From Glandiceps talaboti (Eukaryota > Hemichordata > Enteropneusta > Spengelidae): a DNA stretch of 64,000 nucleotides. Shown piece after piece: positions 1 through 10,117 of this stretch. Under the pieces are notes generated by a model, which worked only from the letters and a program-made list of their open reading frames with translations, ran no database searches and had not been told where the DNA came from. Positions within the stretch are counted from its first letter, which is position 1, and every line of letters starts with the position of its first letter. Both the position numbers and the translations under genes were made by a program. The DNA is taken from NCBI RefSeq assembly GCF_964340395.1, contig NC_135559.1, positions 7,718,759 through 7,782,758 on the forward strand. The letters run 5' to 3'.

Positions 1-423
1 CAAGGAACTATTTAATATAATATAACCTTTATGAAAATTTCAAAAGAATCCAAGACTCGTAGACCACAACTGGTCGACATATTTTCAATTAAAATAGATA
101 AGTTTACAGAATGCAAGTCTTCAAATCGACTTCAGCTAGAGGAATCAGCCGTAGACTCCATAGTCACAAGGTATTGAAGATACACTCGTTGCAAGTTGAT
201 AGAACTAACAAATACGTATGGGTATGAGTATGAGTAACATATATAAAACACATCAGAGGCAATTGACAAGAACTTCTATATTTACACACTTAATAGTTTA
301 CCGTTATAGAGAAGGATGCATTACTTGTATTTTCTATCATATAGGATTCATTTGCCTGTTCCAGTACTACCGCATATGTTGTTTTTTGGAGCGATTTATT
401 TCAGCTTTCGTTTCTTTTCACAG

Positions 424-533
424 GTGTTGCTGGTGGCTGGAAGACAAGTTTTACTGTAGCACAAAGTGAACAGTTTGATGCCTTCTTTGACGAGAAATTT
501 AAAGATTTGGATTTCAAGTTTCAATACGAGTAA
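424..533 (+). CDS. Sulfotransferase A, last exon only (partial)
   Basis: This is the terminal exon of a cytosolic sulfotransferase (SULT, Sulfotransfer_1 family), an enzyme that moves sulfate from PAPS to small acceptor molecules. An acceptor AG at 422-423 opens a phase-1 exon reading [17 protein letters not shown], which holds the C-terminal PAPS-binding GxxGxxK motif and the KTVE-like dimer motif. It ends QYE and stops at 531-533. A canonical AATAAA lies at 745-750. The exon has the same length and phase as the last exons of five further copies in this window. No exon 6 is visible in 1-423, so the rest of the gene lies to the left. Residue choice is closest to copies B and F (FFDEKFKDL). 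Confidence 0.88.
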
Positions 534-890
534 AACATTTATAACACTAAATTAAATACATTTTTGAATGTGGAACTCAAACTAAATAATTTAAAATCAA
601 ACATTATCTCACCTTAGCATTGCATTTTCAATTTGCAATGTCAGGGGACATTATGTTTTAAGGAACGATAATATATACACCAAAACAGAGCATGCAATAC
701 AGGTGTTACAAACGTTTAAGATGTCAAATTTCTAAATTATTTCGAATAAAACCCTAAAAACAGTTAATGAAGTATGTTCACACAGATTGTAGCCATATTG
801 GCTATAAAAGGCGCAAGTGAAATCTATACGTTTTTATTAGCATAACTGAATTTCTTAGGTTCAGTAGTGCTTTATGTATGGAAAAGTGAG

Positions 891-945
<55 letters not shown>

Positions 946-1400
946 GTGTGTGGATGTGCGTGACGGTAAAAAACTTTAAGTCAAAAACCGCTGGACCGAT
1001 TGTCATGATATTTAGTGGGTGTATTACCTTGGGTGTCTAATTGGGAAATTGTTTAAATTAAAATGATTTTATCACCGGTGTGTGATTTGGGTCAAAAAAT
1101 TTAAACTCCAAAACTACTGGGCAGAAATTTGGTGGGCACATTCTTGGGGGTGTTTAGATTAGGAATTGTTCATGAAATGATGATCCCATCAGTGATATGC
1201 AAATTAGGTCTAAAAATGTGTCTTTTTGGTCAATAAATCCAAACCTACTGAGCACATTAGGCTGAAATTTGGGGAGAATGTACTTAGAGGTGTTCAAATT
1301 AAGATTTATTGATTACGTGATATGCAAATTAGATCTAAAATGTGTCCTTTTAGTCATAAATCTATCATGCAAAATAGCTGATAGAGCTAAAAGTTAATTG
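891..1400 (+). repeat. CTGT array plus degenerate ~115-bp tandem units
   Basis: A (CTGT)n run at 891-942 is followed by three or four diverged units containing 'aaaaccgctggaccgat', 'aaactactgggcag' and 'aaacctactgagcac', each trailed by 'gaaatttgg' and a 'gggtgt' block. Similar CTGT-headed tracts followed by an unrelated-looking but AT-rich tail occur at 48905-49060 and 49745-49860. The arrangement of a tetranucleotide run followed by a conserved tail resembles the end of an interspersed repeat; the family is not identified. Confidence 0.5.
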
Positions 1401-1607
1401 GGATGCATCTTTGGACGTGTAGATGAAGATGGATTCACAACATGATTATCCCATTGTGTAGGAAAAAGATATTTTTAGAGAGCAAAAAAGGAAAGAAACA
1501 AAAAAACTTTTTTTTTTGGAAAGAAAGAAAGTAAACAAAAAATAACAATTTGTAAACAAATATGGCCAATTTCAAGCTACTGTGGGTCAAGTTGGCTGTC
1601 GGGGAGT

Positions 1608-1822
1608 CTACCCAGTGTCGCTGCCAGACTCGTGACTATCACCCCTTAGCGCTGCAAGCCGAGAAGTGAAGGACTTTAGTCCCAACTAGACTAGGATCTA
1701 CCATGGAGGTATACATGTAGAAGGGACAAGCTAACAAGTCCCTCTCTTCTCGCGGCTGCGCCGCTCGGCATACAGAGCTTAGAGATATTCACGAGTCTGG
1801 CAGCGAGACTAGGGTCTACCCA
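1608..1822. mobile_element. Foldback MITE-like element
   Basis: Imperfect inverted arms face each other: the left arm near 1615-1641 contains 'cgctgccagactcgtgacta' and the right arm near 1783-1812 contains its complement 'cacgagtctggcagcg'. The same arm sequence recurs as a tighter hairpin at 29164-29280, which shows a dispersed family. No coding capacity is present. Confidence 0.6.
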
Positions 1823-1927
1823 CCGGCATTTGTTTCCTGAGATATGTATCAGAATATTTCTATCAGAATACAATAAAATATCGATAATATAGATAATATA
1901 GACGTCTTTAGCCAACTATATATGAAA

Positions 1928-2047
1928 GGGGTAAAATTACACTTGCTTCTGTGATCGCGCAGGTCCACTCACCGCGAAAGAAACACGTGTTTTCTGTGGC
2001 GGTGAGTGGACCTGCGCGATCACAGAAGCAAGGTGTAATTTTACCCC
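1928..2047. repeat. Near-perfect 48-bp-arm hairpin (inverted repeat)
   Basis: The left arm 1928-1975 and right arm 1999-2047 are reverse complements apart from a one-base indel (ACACTTGC against ACACCTTGC). The 23-base centre is itself nearly palindromic around CACGTG. A related, decayed sequence with the same upstream context ('aataaaatatcgataatat' then 'atgaaaggg') is present at 3725-3870. This is a foldback transposon or a segment able to form a long cruciform. Confidence 0.8.
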
Positions 2048-2856
2048 AAGGTCTACCTTACTTTTGCCACACTGAGCATTCCATTATATGCTGAGTCAAT
2101 GTTATTGACTCCAAACAAACAAAGTAAGATATCTTACAATACTTTAGGCACACAATGCACTTCAGTTTCCGTAGCTAACTTTACTTGACGTATAGGGTCA
2201 ATGCCTTGATATACTACATAGGCTACACCCCCAGACGTGATCTTAGTTGGTTGTCGGGGGTCTAGCTTACTTTTGATAAGAGCATGCCACGATTTGTATA
2301 TGCTGAGTCATGCAGTATTGTTGACTCTAATCAAATCATGTAAGAGCATGTTAGGCTCACAATGCAATGTTGGGTGATAGCCAAAACCTTAGACCACTAA
2401 AAGATGGTGGTCTGTGACAAAACCAACTACAGTACCATCACCTACCCTGTCCTATACTCGAACATAATAAAAATTACTATATAGTATAAAGAACACCAAA
2501 TAAAATTATCTGTTATTTTTGCCTAATAGAACTGTGTGGCCTTACCATAAGTAAGAGTAACATACACATTATGTACAAATGCTTGGGTCGATGTTCTCTA
2601 CTGTGTCCACGTGTTGAGGGATGACTTACACAGATTAGAATTCTCCTTTATTTTTTAACTTATGAGAAGGAATCATACCATACAAAGTGCTGAGTATGTG
2701 ATATAACACCATGGTCCACGTATTTGTTTTAATTAGCATAAATTACCACGACGATTGTACACCATATCCAAATCTATTGTATGATTGGTCACATCGATCA
2801 GAGATGTGTCACTGCCACAACAGACCAGGGGTTGACTTGTCTGGTTAGATATGTGA

Positions 2857-2864
2857 ATATAAAA
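2857..2864 (+). promoter_or_regulatory. TATA box, sulfotransferase B
   Basis: ATATAAAA lies about 175 bases before the start codon of B, in a non-repetitive stretch. It is a plausible core promoter element; transcription would begin near 2890, giving a 5' leader of about 145 bases unless spliced. Confidence 0.4.
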
Positions 2865-3034
2865 CCGGGGTCTTACAGTACTGAGAGCAATTAGTTATTT
2901 GAGCTTGGTTGGTGCATTCGCTTATGATATAACGAATCTCTGAGCTCGACGGTTTACTGTATTATCCAGCGGTGACAGGCCGGCTATACATGCGAGGTTC
3001 ACATCGTACAGTAGAAGACAGGTAACCGCTCAAA

Positions 3035-3543
3035 ATGTCGTCAGCACAGGGACAAGGTGCTAATTCCAATGGCAACGAATCTGTTGTCGATGGTATAAAT
3101 TTCCCCAAATTTGTAACAGAAGACATTCTAAGACGAATAGAAAGAATGGAAATACGAGAGAGTGATGTTTGGTTAATATCATACCCGAAGACAGGTGAGT
3201 ACAGTGACAGGTATAATATGTAAAAGAACGCCATTGAATATAAGAAGAGGGTGTGTATGCGTACAGTTAAATCCAATACAATACGAGCTACGATTAATAA
3301 TCGATTTAATCGTACTCGTATTGTATTGGAACTAGACTAGCGTACAGTAGTGTGGTGATAGTGATTCAAAGCTAATGTAATTTATAATATACGTATATGT
3401 TGGTACCTTCACAAGTCAAACTGTTTGTGTGTAATGAATTTCTATGTGAATTATTATTAGTTCTGGGTGGAGCACACGCAATAAGCACACACACCGTGTG
3501 GCACACGCATCTATCACGCACGCATACATACACACACACACAT

Positions 3544-3574
<31 letters not shown>

Positions 3575-4885
3575 CACATACACACACACACACACACCGA
3601 CAGACAGACACACAGACACACAGACATTGCATGGTCGTACGATATAACGAGGTATATGGCAGGTACTAATGCACCAGTTAGACCGTGACTACGGATGTAT
3701 TAGGGGAGACATACAGGCACTTGTTTCCTGAGAAATGTTTCAGAATGTATACAATAAAATATCGATAATATGGAGATGCTTGGCCGATAATAATATGAAA
3801 GGGATAAAATAACACGCATTTCTAGGATTGCGTATGTCCTCATATACGCTTATATTTCGCGGTGTGTGACGTAGACTTACTCAGTTATAGCACGGGTAAG
3901 TAACACATGTGGTTATAGATCAATGGCCTGATCATGGAAGTATCACGTGGATGGAGATTTCCGCATTCTGAGATCGTTTAGATGCCGGTAGACGTGTACT
4001 AACATGATGATGGCGATGTGTCAGCATGGTAAATAAAAAGGTCGAGGTAAAGCGGCGCTCGCTGTTATATCTACATGACACGACATATTGAAACCATGAA
4101 GATCAGAACATAGAAGAGAGACGTCCGTGTTAAAAGACATGTCAGGTGTTGCCTTCAAGCCTATTTTCATTGTTGTGATAACTTCGTTACGTAATATGGG
4201 TTCAGTTTCACAATGACTCACAGGGAGAAGCTAGCATGTAACTGATTGATTGATTGATTGATTCATCCTCTTCTTTCTCTGGTACTTTTCTCTCTTACAG
4301 CTGTATATAATTATCTCTCTATTGACTAAATAAAGACATCTTGTCCGTTCTCGTATTATCTAAATTAAAAAGAAAAAATGCCCTCTTGCTTGCGGGAATC
4401 GCTTGGTGGTCGCGGCAGTGCTTGCCCGATAGATATAAAAATAATTTATCTCCGTATACTTCAACAAAGAGAGTAAATTGACTTGTTTTACATTTGAGTG
4501 TCGTATATAGCGGCATCCTGTTATCTTTTGTCACTATTATCTTTAAGTATTAACAGTTTGTTTGTTTGTTTGTTTGTTTGTTTGTTTGTTTGTTTAGTTA
4601 TTTGTTTGTTTGTTTGTTTGTTTGTTTGTTTGTTTGGTTGTTTGATTGTGATTCCTTGATTGATTTGGCAGTCTTGTCAGTTGTCTGTAATAGGAAGCAT
4701 AGTTGATTAGTCTAAGAACAACAAACACATACACACAAAACATAAACCAACCAACCAATCAATCAATCAACAATGCAGACAAACAAAGAAACAGACAGAC
4801 AGACAGACTGACAGACAGACAAACACCACACACACATACATACATACATACATACATACATACATACATACATACTTACATACAT

Positions 4886-4920
<35 letters not shown>

Positions 4921-5572
4921 TACATACATACATACATACATACATACATACATACATACATACATACATACATACATACATACATACATACATACATACA
5001 TACATACAAACAAACAAACAAAAACGAAGGAACGAATGAATGAAGGAAGGAATACAAGTACACACAGAAACAGCAAAATATTAACAAATTCATGGTCTCG
5101 AGCTCATTATCCATCTGAAATGTTTAAAACAACCCGCCGACATTTCTCCCTCGTTACTCGTATCTAGGGACTCATTGGATGAAAGGTATTCTCTATCAAA
5201 TCTACAACTACAATACTCCGGAAGGACGTGGCGACAAAAAGGCCCCGGATTTAAACGAATATATGAAATTTGCTGAATTTCCAGATTTCAGCTCAGGTCA
5301 GTTATTCTTTTGCTCCTGTTATAGACCTCTCGGATCAGTCTGTCAGAACTAAACAGAGAGGCGTAGTAGGTTGTAGTAATTATATAGCTCCATTAGTCAC
5401 GATTATAACAGCACCCTCATCGACGAAATATCAGTCCAACATATGAACCCTGAAAATAAATTAGTTTATTGGGTTTGACCACTATAACCAAAGAAAATGC
5501 ATGGCAGGTTTTTTTTTCAACCCATACAAGTCAATAAATTGTCGCTGCCATAATAGCGTGATCTCATATTTA

Positions 5573-5631
<59 letters not shown>

Positions 5632-8600
5632 AAATATATATATATATTCACACACACTGTACAATTTGTAATCTTCAGGTAAAGCACGGCTTGATCAAAT
5701 TGAAGCAACGCCATCTGGAGAAAAAAGACTGATTGCAACTCATCTGCAACCACTGCACATGCCTAAGCAGTTCTTCAAAAAGAAGCCAAAGGTATTGTAG
5801 CAACTATGTTATTACTGTTATTGTTATTGTTGAATTGAAAGTGCATGTTAGGCGCGGGGGGGGGGTACCTATGTCGTGGGCGTTGGTAAAAAAAAACTGT
5901 AGCAAACGTAGTGTTCAATGCCTCTATGGGTATTGGCAGGGAAAAGATATTTTATTTTTTTAAAGGAAACAAAAAACAAATATTTGTGTGTAAAAAAAGG
6001 GGGGGGAGTAAAAAACCCAAATATGGCCAATTTCAAGCCCCTGTGCATATTCATGTTGAGCTTATTCGCAGTGAAAGCAGTGTATTTTATGTTCTCTTTC
6101 AGTCAATACATGTTATGAGAAACCCAAAGGATACAGCTGTGTCTTTGTTACATTTTTCTACAAACAATAAATTCATCAATCCTCCTGATAGTTGGGAAAG
6201 TCATCTGGAAGCCTTCTTACAGGGAAAAGGTAAGTTTTGAAAGTTTAGAAATATAGAAAGCATTCTTACAGGGAAATAGTAAGTTCTAAAAGTTGGGGAA
6301 AGTCATTTGGAAGCATTCTTACAGGGAAATGGTAGGTTCTGAAAGTTGGGAAAGTCATTTGGAAGCCTTTTCAGACTTTCAGGACAATGGTAAGTTCCCA
6401 AAGCCATGATGCAACGAAAAACTTTCACACTGTTGCTCTACAAAAAGCAACCCAGATAAAAAAAAAATTCTGAGTACGAACCCCATTACTTGCATGTTAA
6501 TAACAAAATGTAAACTAATTTTGAGATATTGATAGGATTTGATCGGTTCTCGACCATACATTGTAGTTGAGCGAGCACAACAGTATAGTACCGTGACAGC
6601 GTCTTGCAGCTGCACGTAACTGTTCCCTGGTTCTCTTTGACACATCCAAGTAGAGACTAATAAGAAACTGCACATGCCAAATTTAAGATACCACGATTGT
6701 ATGAATACATTTTCTTCCTATATTTTGAAATGAAATGAACTAATGTGCCATCATCAAATGCAGACACCATTATCGATGCCTCCGTGTGTGTCTATCTAGT
6801 TAGCAGTATTTCCTTTGGGCAAAATGCAACAATAAAATGTGATCTGGTTACTAGTATCTTAAAGTTTAGATTGTGCAGCTTCTTAATGAATTATGCGTGG
6901 TTGTCTTATACAGAACCAGTGAACAGTAATATGAAAGGGGCTGTAAGTGTAAATGAAAAACAGCATGTCAATTAAACAAGTGGGTGGTGAACTTATATTT
7001 TATAATTTAAACTAACTCAGTTCATTAAAACAGTAGAGGTAAGGATCCTAGGCCTACTCAACCACAGCTATGATAATACCACAAATGCTGCATATCCATG
7101 TATGGATTCTTTGTTTAATTTCAAACAGTGGTGTTTGGGTCACATGCTGATTACGTCACTTCCTGGTGGAACTTGCGGAATGAAATCGACATGTTGTACA
7201 TAACATACGAAGAGATGAAAAAGGTATATTTCCACTTGTATAGTACAGAATCATAGGAAATTTAGTCCACAGGGACTTATTTTATTTTATGTGTTTCACA
7301 AAACTCCAATCCATCCCTCAATTAAAATCAAGAAAATTAACCAGAGTTATCCGTAGAAATGTTTTCGCAATGACATCAAAATTAAGCAATTTTAGAATCC
7401 AATATGGCCGCTCAATATTGTGTTGAAAACAAGAGCTTTTATGTCAAAAGGACCAGGAGCAAAGTAAGTTTGGAGAGATTTTTATGGACTTTTGGGGCAT
7501 TTATCCCCGATGCATATTCTACCTTAAGAAACGTTTTTACAACTAAGTTAAAAAGTGGGCTATCTTCCAATTTTTCATTCCACTCTGTTTACCTAACACC
7601 AATGTAATGATAATCATAGTTAGGTAAATAAAAGCAACGTCTTCCCCAGTCATGTTTGTAGATCAATTGTAACGTCTTTCATACTATACATATATTTGTT
7701 AGGATCTTAAAAGTGCGGTCATGAGGATAGCCACATTTCTTGAAGTTGACCTGACTGAGGAAGTAGCAGCCATCATCGCAGAAAGATGTACATTCAGTAG
7801 TATGAAAGCTAAAATGGGTCCAGGGCGATCGTCAATATACAGAAAAGGTAAAATTATATAACTATCCCCTGTGGTTACTATTCTATATCATAAAGTATTT
7901 GGGTTTTAAAATTAAACGTCATGTTCCTTCTCATCTTAACTGTACGTACTACGAGATAAAGTTGTGTAAAACAAAAATCAGATTTGATGGCATACAAAAA
8001 TCCTTGCAAAATATTCTGAGTGTAGAGTTTCATGTTGCGGTTAGAAAAAATACATGGAAAAAGTAAATTAATTGCACATGTTAAGAAATGGGGACAGTTT
8101 TTCAAATTGATAACTTAAGAAAAGTTTCCAAATACAAAATGTAAAATTGTCATTCATGAAAAGAGTTGTATCTTTGTAATAAGCTCAATAAAAAAAAACA
8201 TTATTAAATACAAAATTTTTTTTAAAAATTAAAAAATAAAATAAAAATTGGGATCTACCTCTGTGACGCAAGATATTCATGTTGTTATAGTTAAGTTGTT
8301 CGTTATGGTTTCTCACCGCGGCCGTGCACAAAGTATTGAGAAAGAATTATATAGGTAGCGCCACCAGTGGTGATTTCTGGAATATACAACCAGTCTACAA
8401 ATTAGGAAGTGTTGAGTAGCTTTGCTCCACTAAAAACATTTCTCGGAGGACTATATTAACATAGATTATCGAATGAGAAATGATATTTGTTATGTGTTCA
8501 GTGTAGTCATTCAGTTTTCCTAACAATAATGATTGCTATAGGAGTTCTCGTTCACGTTACATTCCAATTATATTGCTATCTCCGACCAAGTAGGAAAAGA

Positions 8601-9128
8601 CAATTTACCCACACGCACAAAATTTCCTTACGTCTCCCCAACATTATCCAATTCACCTATGCTACCTCAAAGTGTAGCATGCGCAGTTTCTTATTGGTTT
8701 CTGTGTGGTTGTATCAAACAGAGCCACTGAACGGTAACTTGAAACGGGCGTTAAATAAAGACGTCAGGGTGCACGTTGCAAATTCCAACGTGGTAGTAAA
8801 GTTTTGCTTGCGCGTTCCTAATTACTGGCTAGGACTATGTAGCGTGGGACCCCGTGCGTGACGTACTTTTGTGAAACGGACTATTGCCGTGTTGTAAGCA
8901 CGTACTTGCATTTTAAACACAAATTTATACTTGAACATTATTAATTAACTTGAACATTATTAATTAACTTGAACATTATTAATCAACAAATAACTATCAT
9001 ATTATTTCCTTCCAACAGGGGTTGCTGGAGGCTGGAAAACAAATTTCACTGTAGCACAGAGCGAACGTTTTGATGAATTCTTCGACGAGAAGTTCAAAGA
9101 CTTGGGATTCAAGTTTGAATATGAATGA
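3035..9128 (+). CDS. Sulfotransferase B, complete, 7 exons
   Basis: Cytosolic PAPS-dependent sulfotransferase (SULT). Exons: 3035-3194, 5168-5296, 5679-5791, 6103-6229, 7129-7223, 7703-7847 and 9019-9128; all have GT-AG borders and join to 292 codons plus stop, a typical SULT length. Exons 1-2 rebuild the 5'-phosphosulfate loop YPKTG/THW; exon 3 has ATHL, holding the usual catalytic His; exon 4 has RNPKDTAVS, the 3'-phosphate-binding Arg and Ser; exon 5 has SWWN; exon 7 has GVAGGWK and FTVAQSE. The start is the first ATG and matches paralog starts. AATAAA is at 9169-9174. Introns hold CA/ACAG/ACAT and TG microsatellites. Exon 4's end is tandemly amplified (see 6191-6400). The acceptor substrate cannot be read from the sequence. 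Confidence 0.9.
3500..3632. repeat. CA / ACAG compound microsatellite
   Basis: Runs of CA, CAGA and ACAC repeats in intron 1 of B. Apparent reading frames across it are products of the repeat. Confidence 0.8.
4555..4645. repeat. (TTTG)n microsatellite
   Basis: About twenty TTTG units with few interruptions, in intron 1 of B. Confidence 0.85.
4793..5026. repeat. (ACAG)n-(ACAT)n microsatellite
   Basis: Long ACAT array with an ACAG lead and an internal CA run, ending about 140 bases before exon 2 of B. Confidence 0.9.
5573..5650. repeat. (TG)n microsatellite
   Basis: About 25 TG units and a short TA tail, ending some 28 bases before the exon 3 acceptor of B. Confidence 0.9.
6191..6400 (+). 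repeat. Four tandem ~52-bp copies of the exon 4 end and splice donor
   Basis: Units begin at about 6191, 6243, 6292 and 6345. The first is the real 3' end of exon 4 with donor aaaag/gtaagt at 6230. The next three lie in intron 4 and repeat 'gttgggaaagtcat', 'ttggaagc', 'cttacaggga' and then donor-like aaata/gtaagt, aaatg/gtaggt and caatg/gtaagt. The third unit ends GGAAATG, as in the exon 4 of the paralogs, while the functional copy ends GGAAAAG. Confidence 0.85.
6590..6680 (-). repeat. Interspersed repeat, copy 1 (inverted)
   Basis: Read on the minus strand this contains 'tgtgcagtttcttatt' and 'gagaaccagggaacag'. The same order of blocks occurs on the plus strand at 6855-6935 and 8665-8770. 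All three lie in introns of B. Identity by eye is roughly 70 percent. Family unknown. Confidence 0.55.
6855..6935 (+). repeat. Interspersed repeat, copy 2
   Basis: Contains 'tgtgcagcttcttaat', 'gcgtggttgt' and 'cagaaccagtgaacag', in line with copies at 6590-6680 (inverted) and 8665-8770. Confidence 0.55.
8665..8770 (+). repeat. Interspersed repeat, copy 3
   Basis: Contains 'tgcgcagtttcttatt', 'tgtgtggttgt' and 'cagagccactgaacgg', matching the two copies in the preceding introns. Confidence 0.55.
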
Positions 9129-9174
9129 ATATCTAAATAATGTAAATCTATCGAGATTCTTGAAATGGAATAAA

Positions 9175-10005
9175 TATTCAAAGATTATGACATACAATGC
9201 TGAATGTGTTGTCAATAGATTTATGTTGTTACGCATGTTATGTTGTTTTATATTATGACGTATTGGCTGTAGAGCCTACATCCTATACTACTATGCCATG
9301 CTTACCACGTGAAAAAATAGACAACAAGCCAAGTTATAGTCTTTGAACAGAAAATATAGATTACATATCCTTCTTCATGTAATGTTAGAATTTGTCCCTT
9401 TTGAAAGTCGTTTCCTCTCGGCATCTCTCTGTAATTAATGTAAACAATAATCAGCTGACTGACACCTACTGAGGTCATCCAAGTCAAGTATTTAAGTATT
9501 TAAATGAGCAATATCAGGCGATAATGTATGCAAATTATATGCAAATGAGAGGAACGTCATAAAGAACGTTACCTGCATTCGAAATGACGCTCAAATAGTA
9601 TCGAATGATACAATTTTGTCAAAAGAAAAATGATACACATTGGGTTAAAGGTGTCAAACTTTATTCAAAATGCATTCATTCCGACATGTACGACACGGTG
9701 CGACAATACTTTCTGTCGGTAGTGATGGTTTGTTTTATCCTTGTCGGACATTGTGAAAAAATGAAATCGACCTACCTACCCAATGTGATGGGTTAGGTTA
9801 CCCGTTGACCAGCATTTAAATTTTTTCTGGCCTTACATATGATATTTAATTGCGTATGCTGAAATAGATATTATGTAATTTGCATGCACATTTATGTAAA
9901 TTAGCACCTTTCTAAATTTTAAATGCATGATTGAACCAAGACAAAGTTCTGCCCCCCCCCCCCCCCCCCGGCAATTTGGTCAGGCTACGGCCCGGCCCCG
10001 GCTGT
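9175..10005. other. Intergenic spacer B-C
   Basis: No gene visible. It includes a C18-20 homopolymer near 9951-9969 and AT-rich sequence. The last part before C matches the sequence before D (see the segmental duplication). Confidence 0.4.
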
Positions 10006-10009
10006 ATAC

Positions 10010-10020
10010 GGTATATATAA
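10010..10020 (+). promoter_or_regulatory. TATA-like element, sulfotransferase C
   Basis: 'gtatatataatc' lies about 100 bases before the ATG of C, followed by a block 'attacaactg.attcagact' that is conserved before D. A plausible core promoter; no transcript evidence is available. Confidence 0.35.
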
Positions 10021-10117
10021 TCTACTTGACCCTACCGTAACCCCATAAATACGTACATTGACGTAACACATTACAACTGCATTCAGACTGGGCTCCTTAT
10101 TCAACTAAGATCGAACC

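Larger units (their letters stand above)
534..2850. other. Intergenic spacer A-B, repeat-rich
   Basis: No gene is visible. The spacer holds the 3' untranslated tail of A, a CTGT microsatellite followed by degenerate tandem units, two foldback elements (listed separately) and simple AT-rich sequence. From about 2050 to 2850 I see nothing recognisable. Confidence 0.5.

Noticed and set aside
8487-8861. 124-codon plus-strand frame in intron 6 of B
   Set aside because: It runs through interspersed repeat copy 3 and lacks a conserved domain; the two sister copies are not open.
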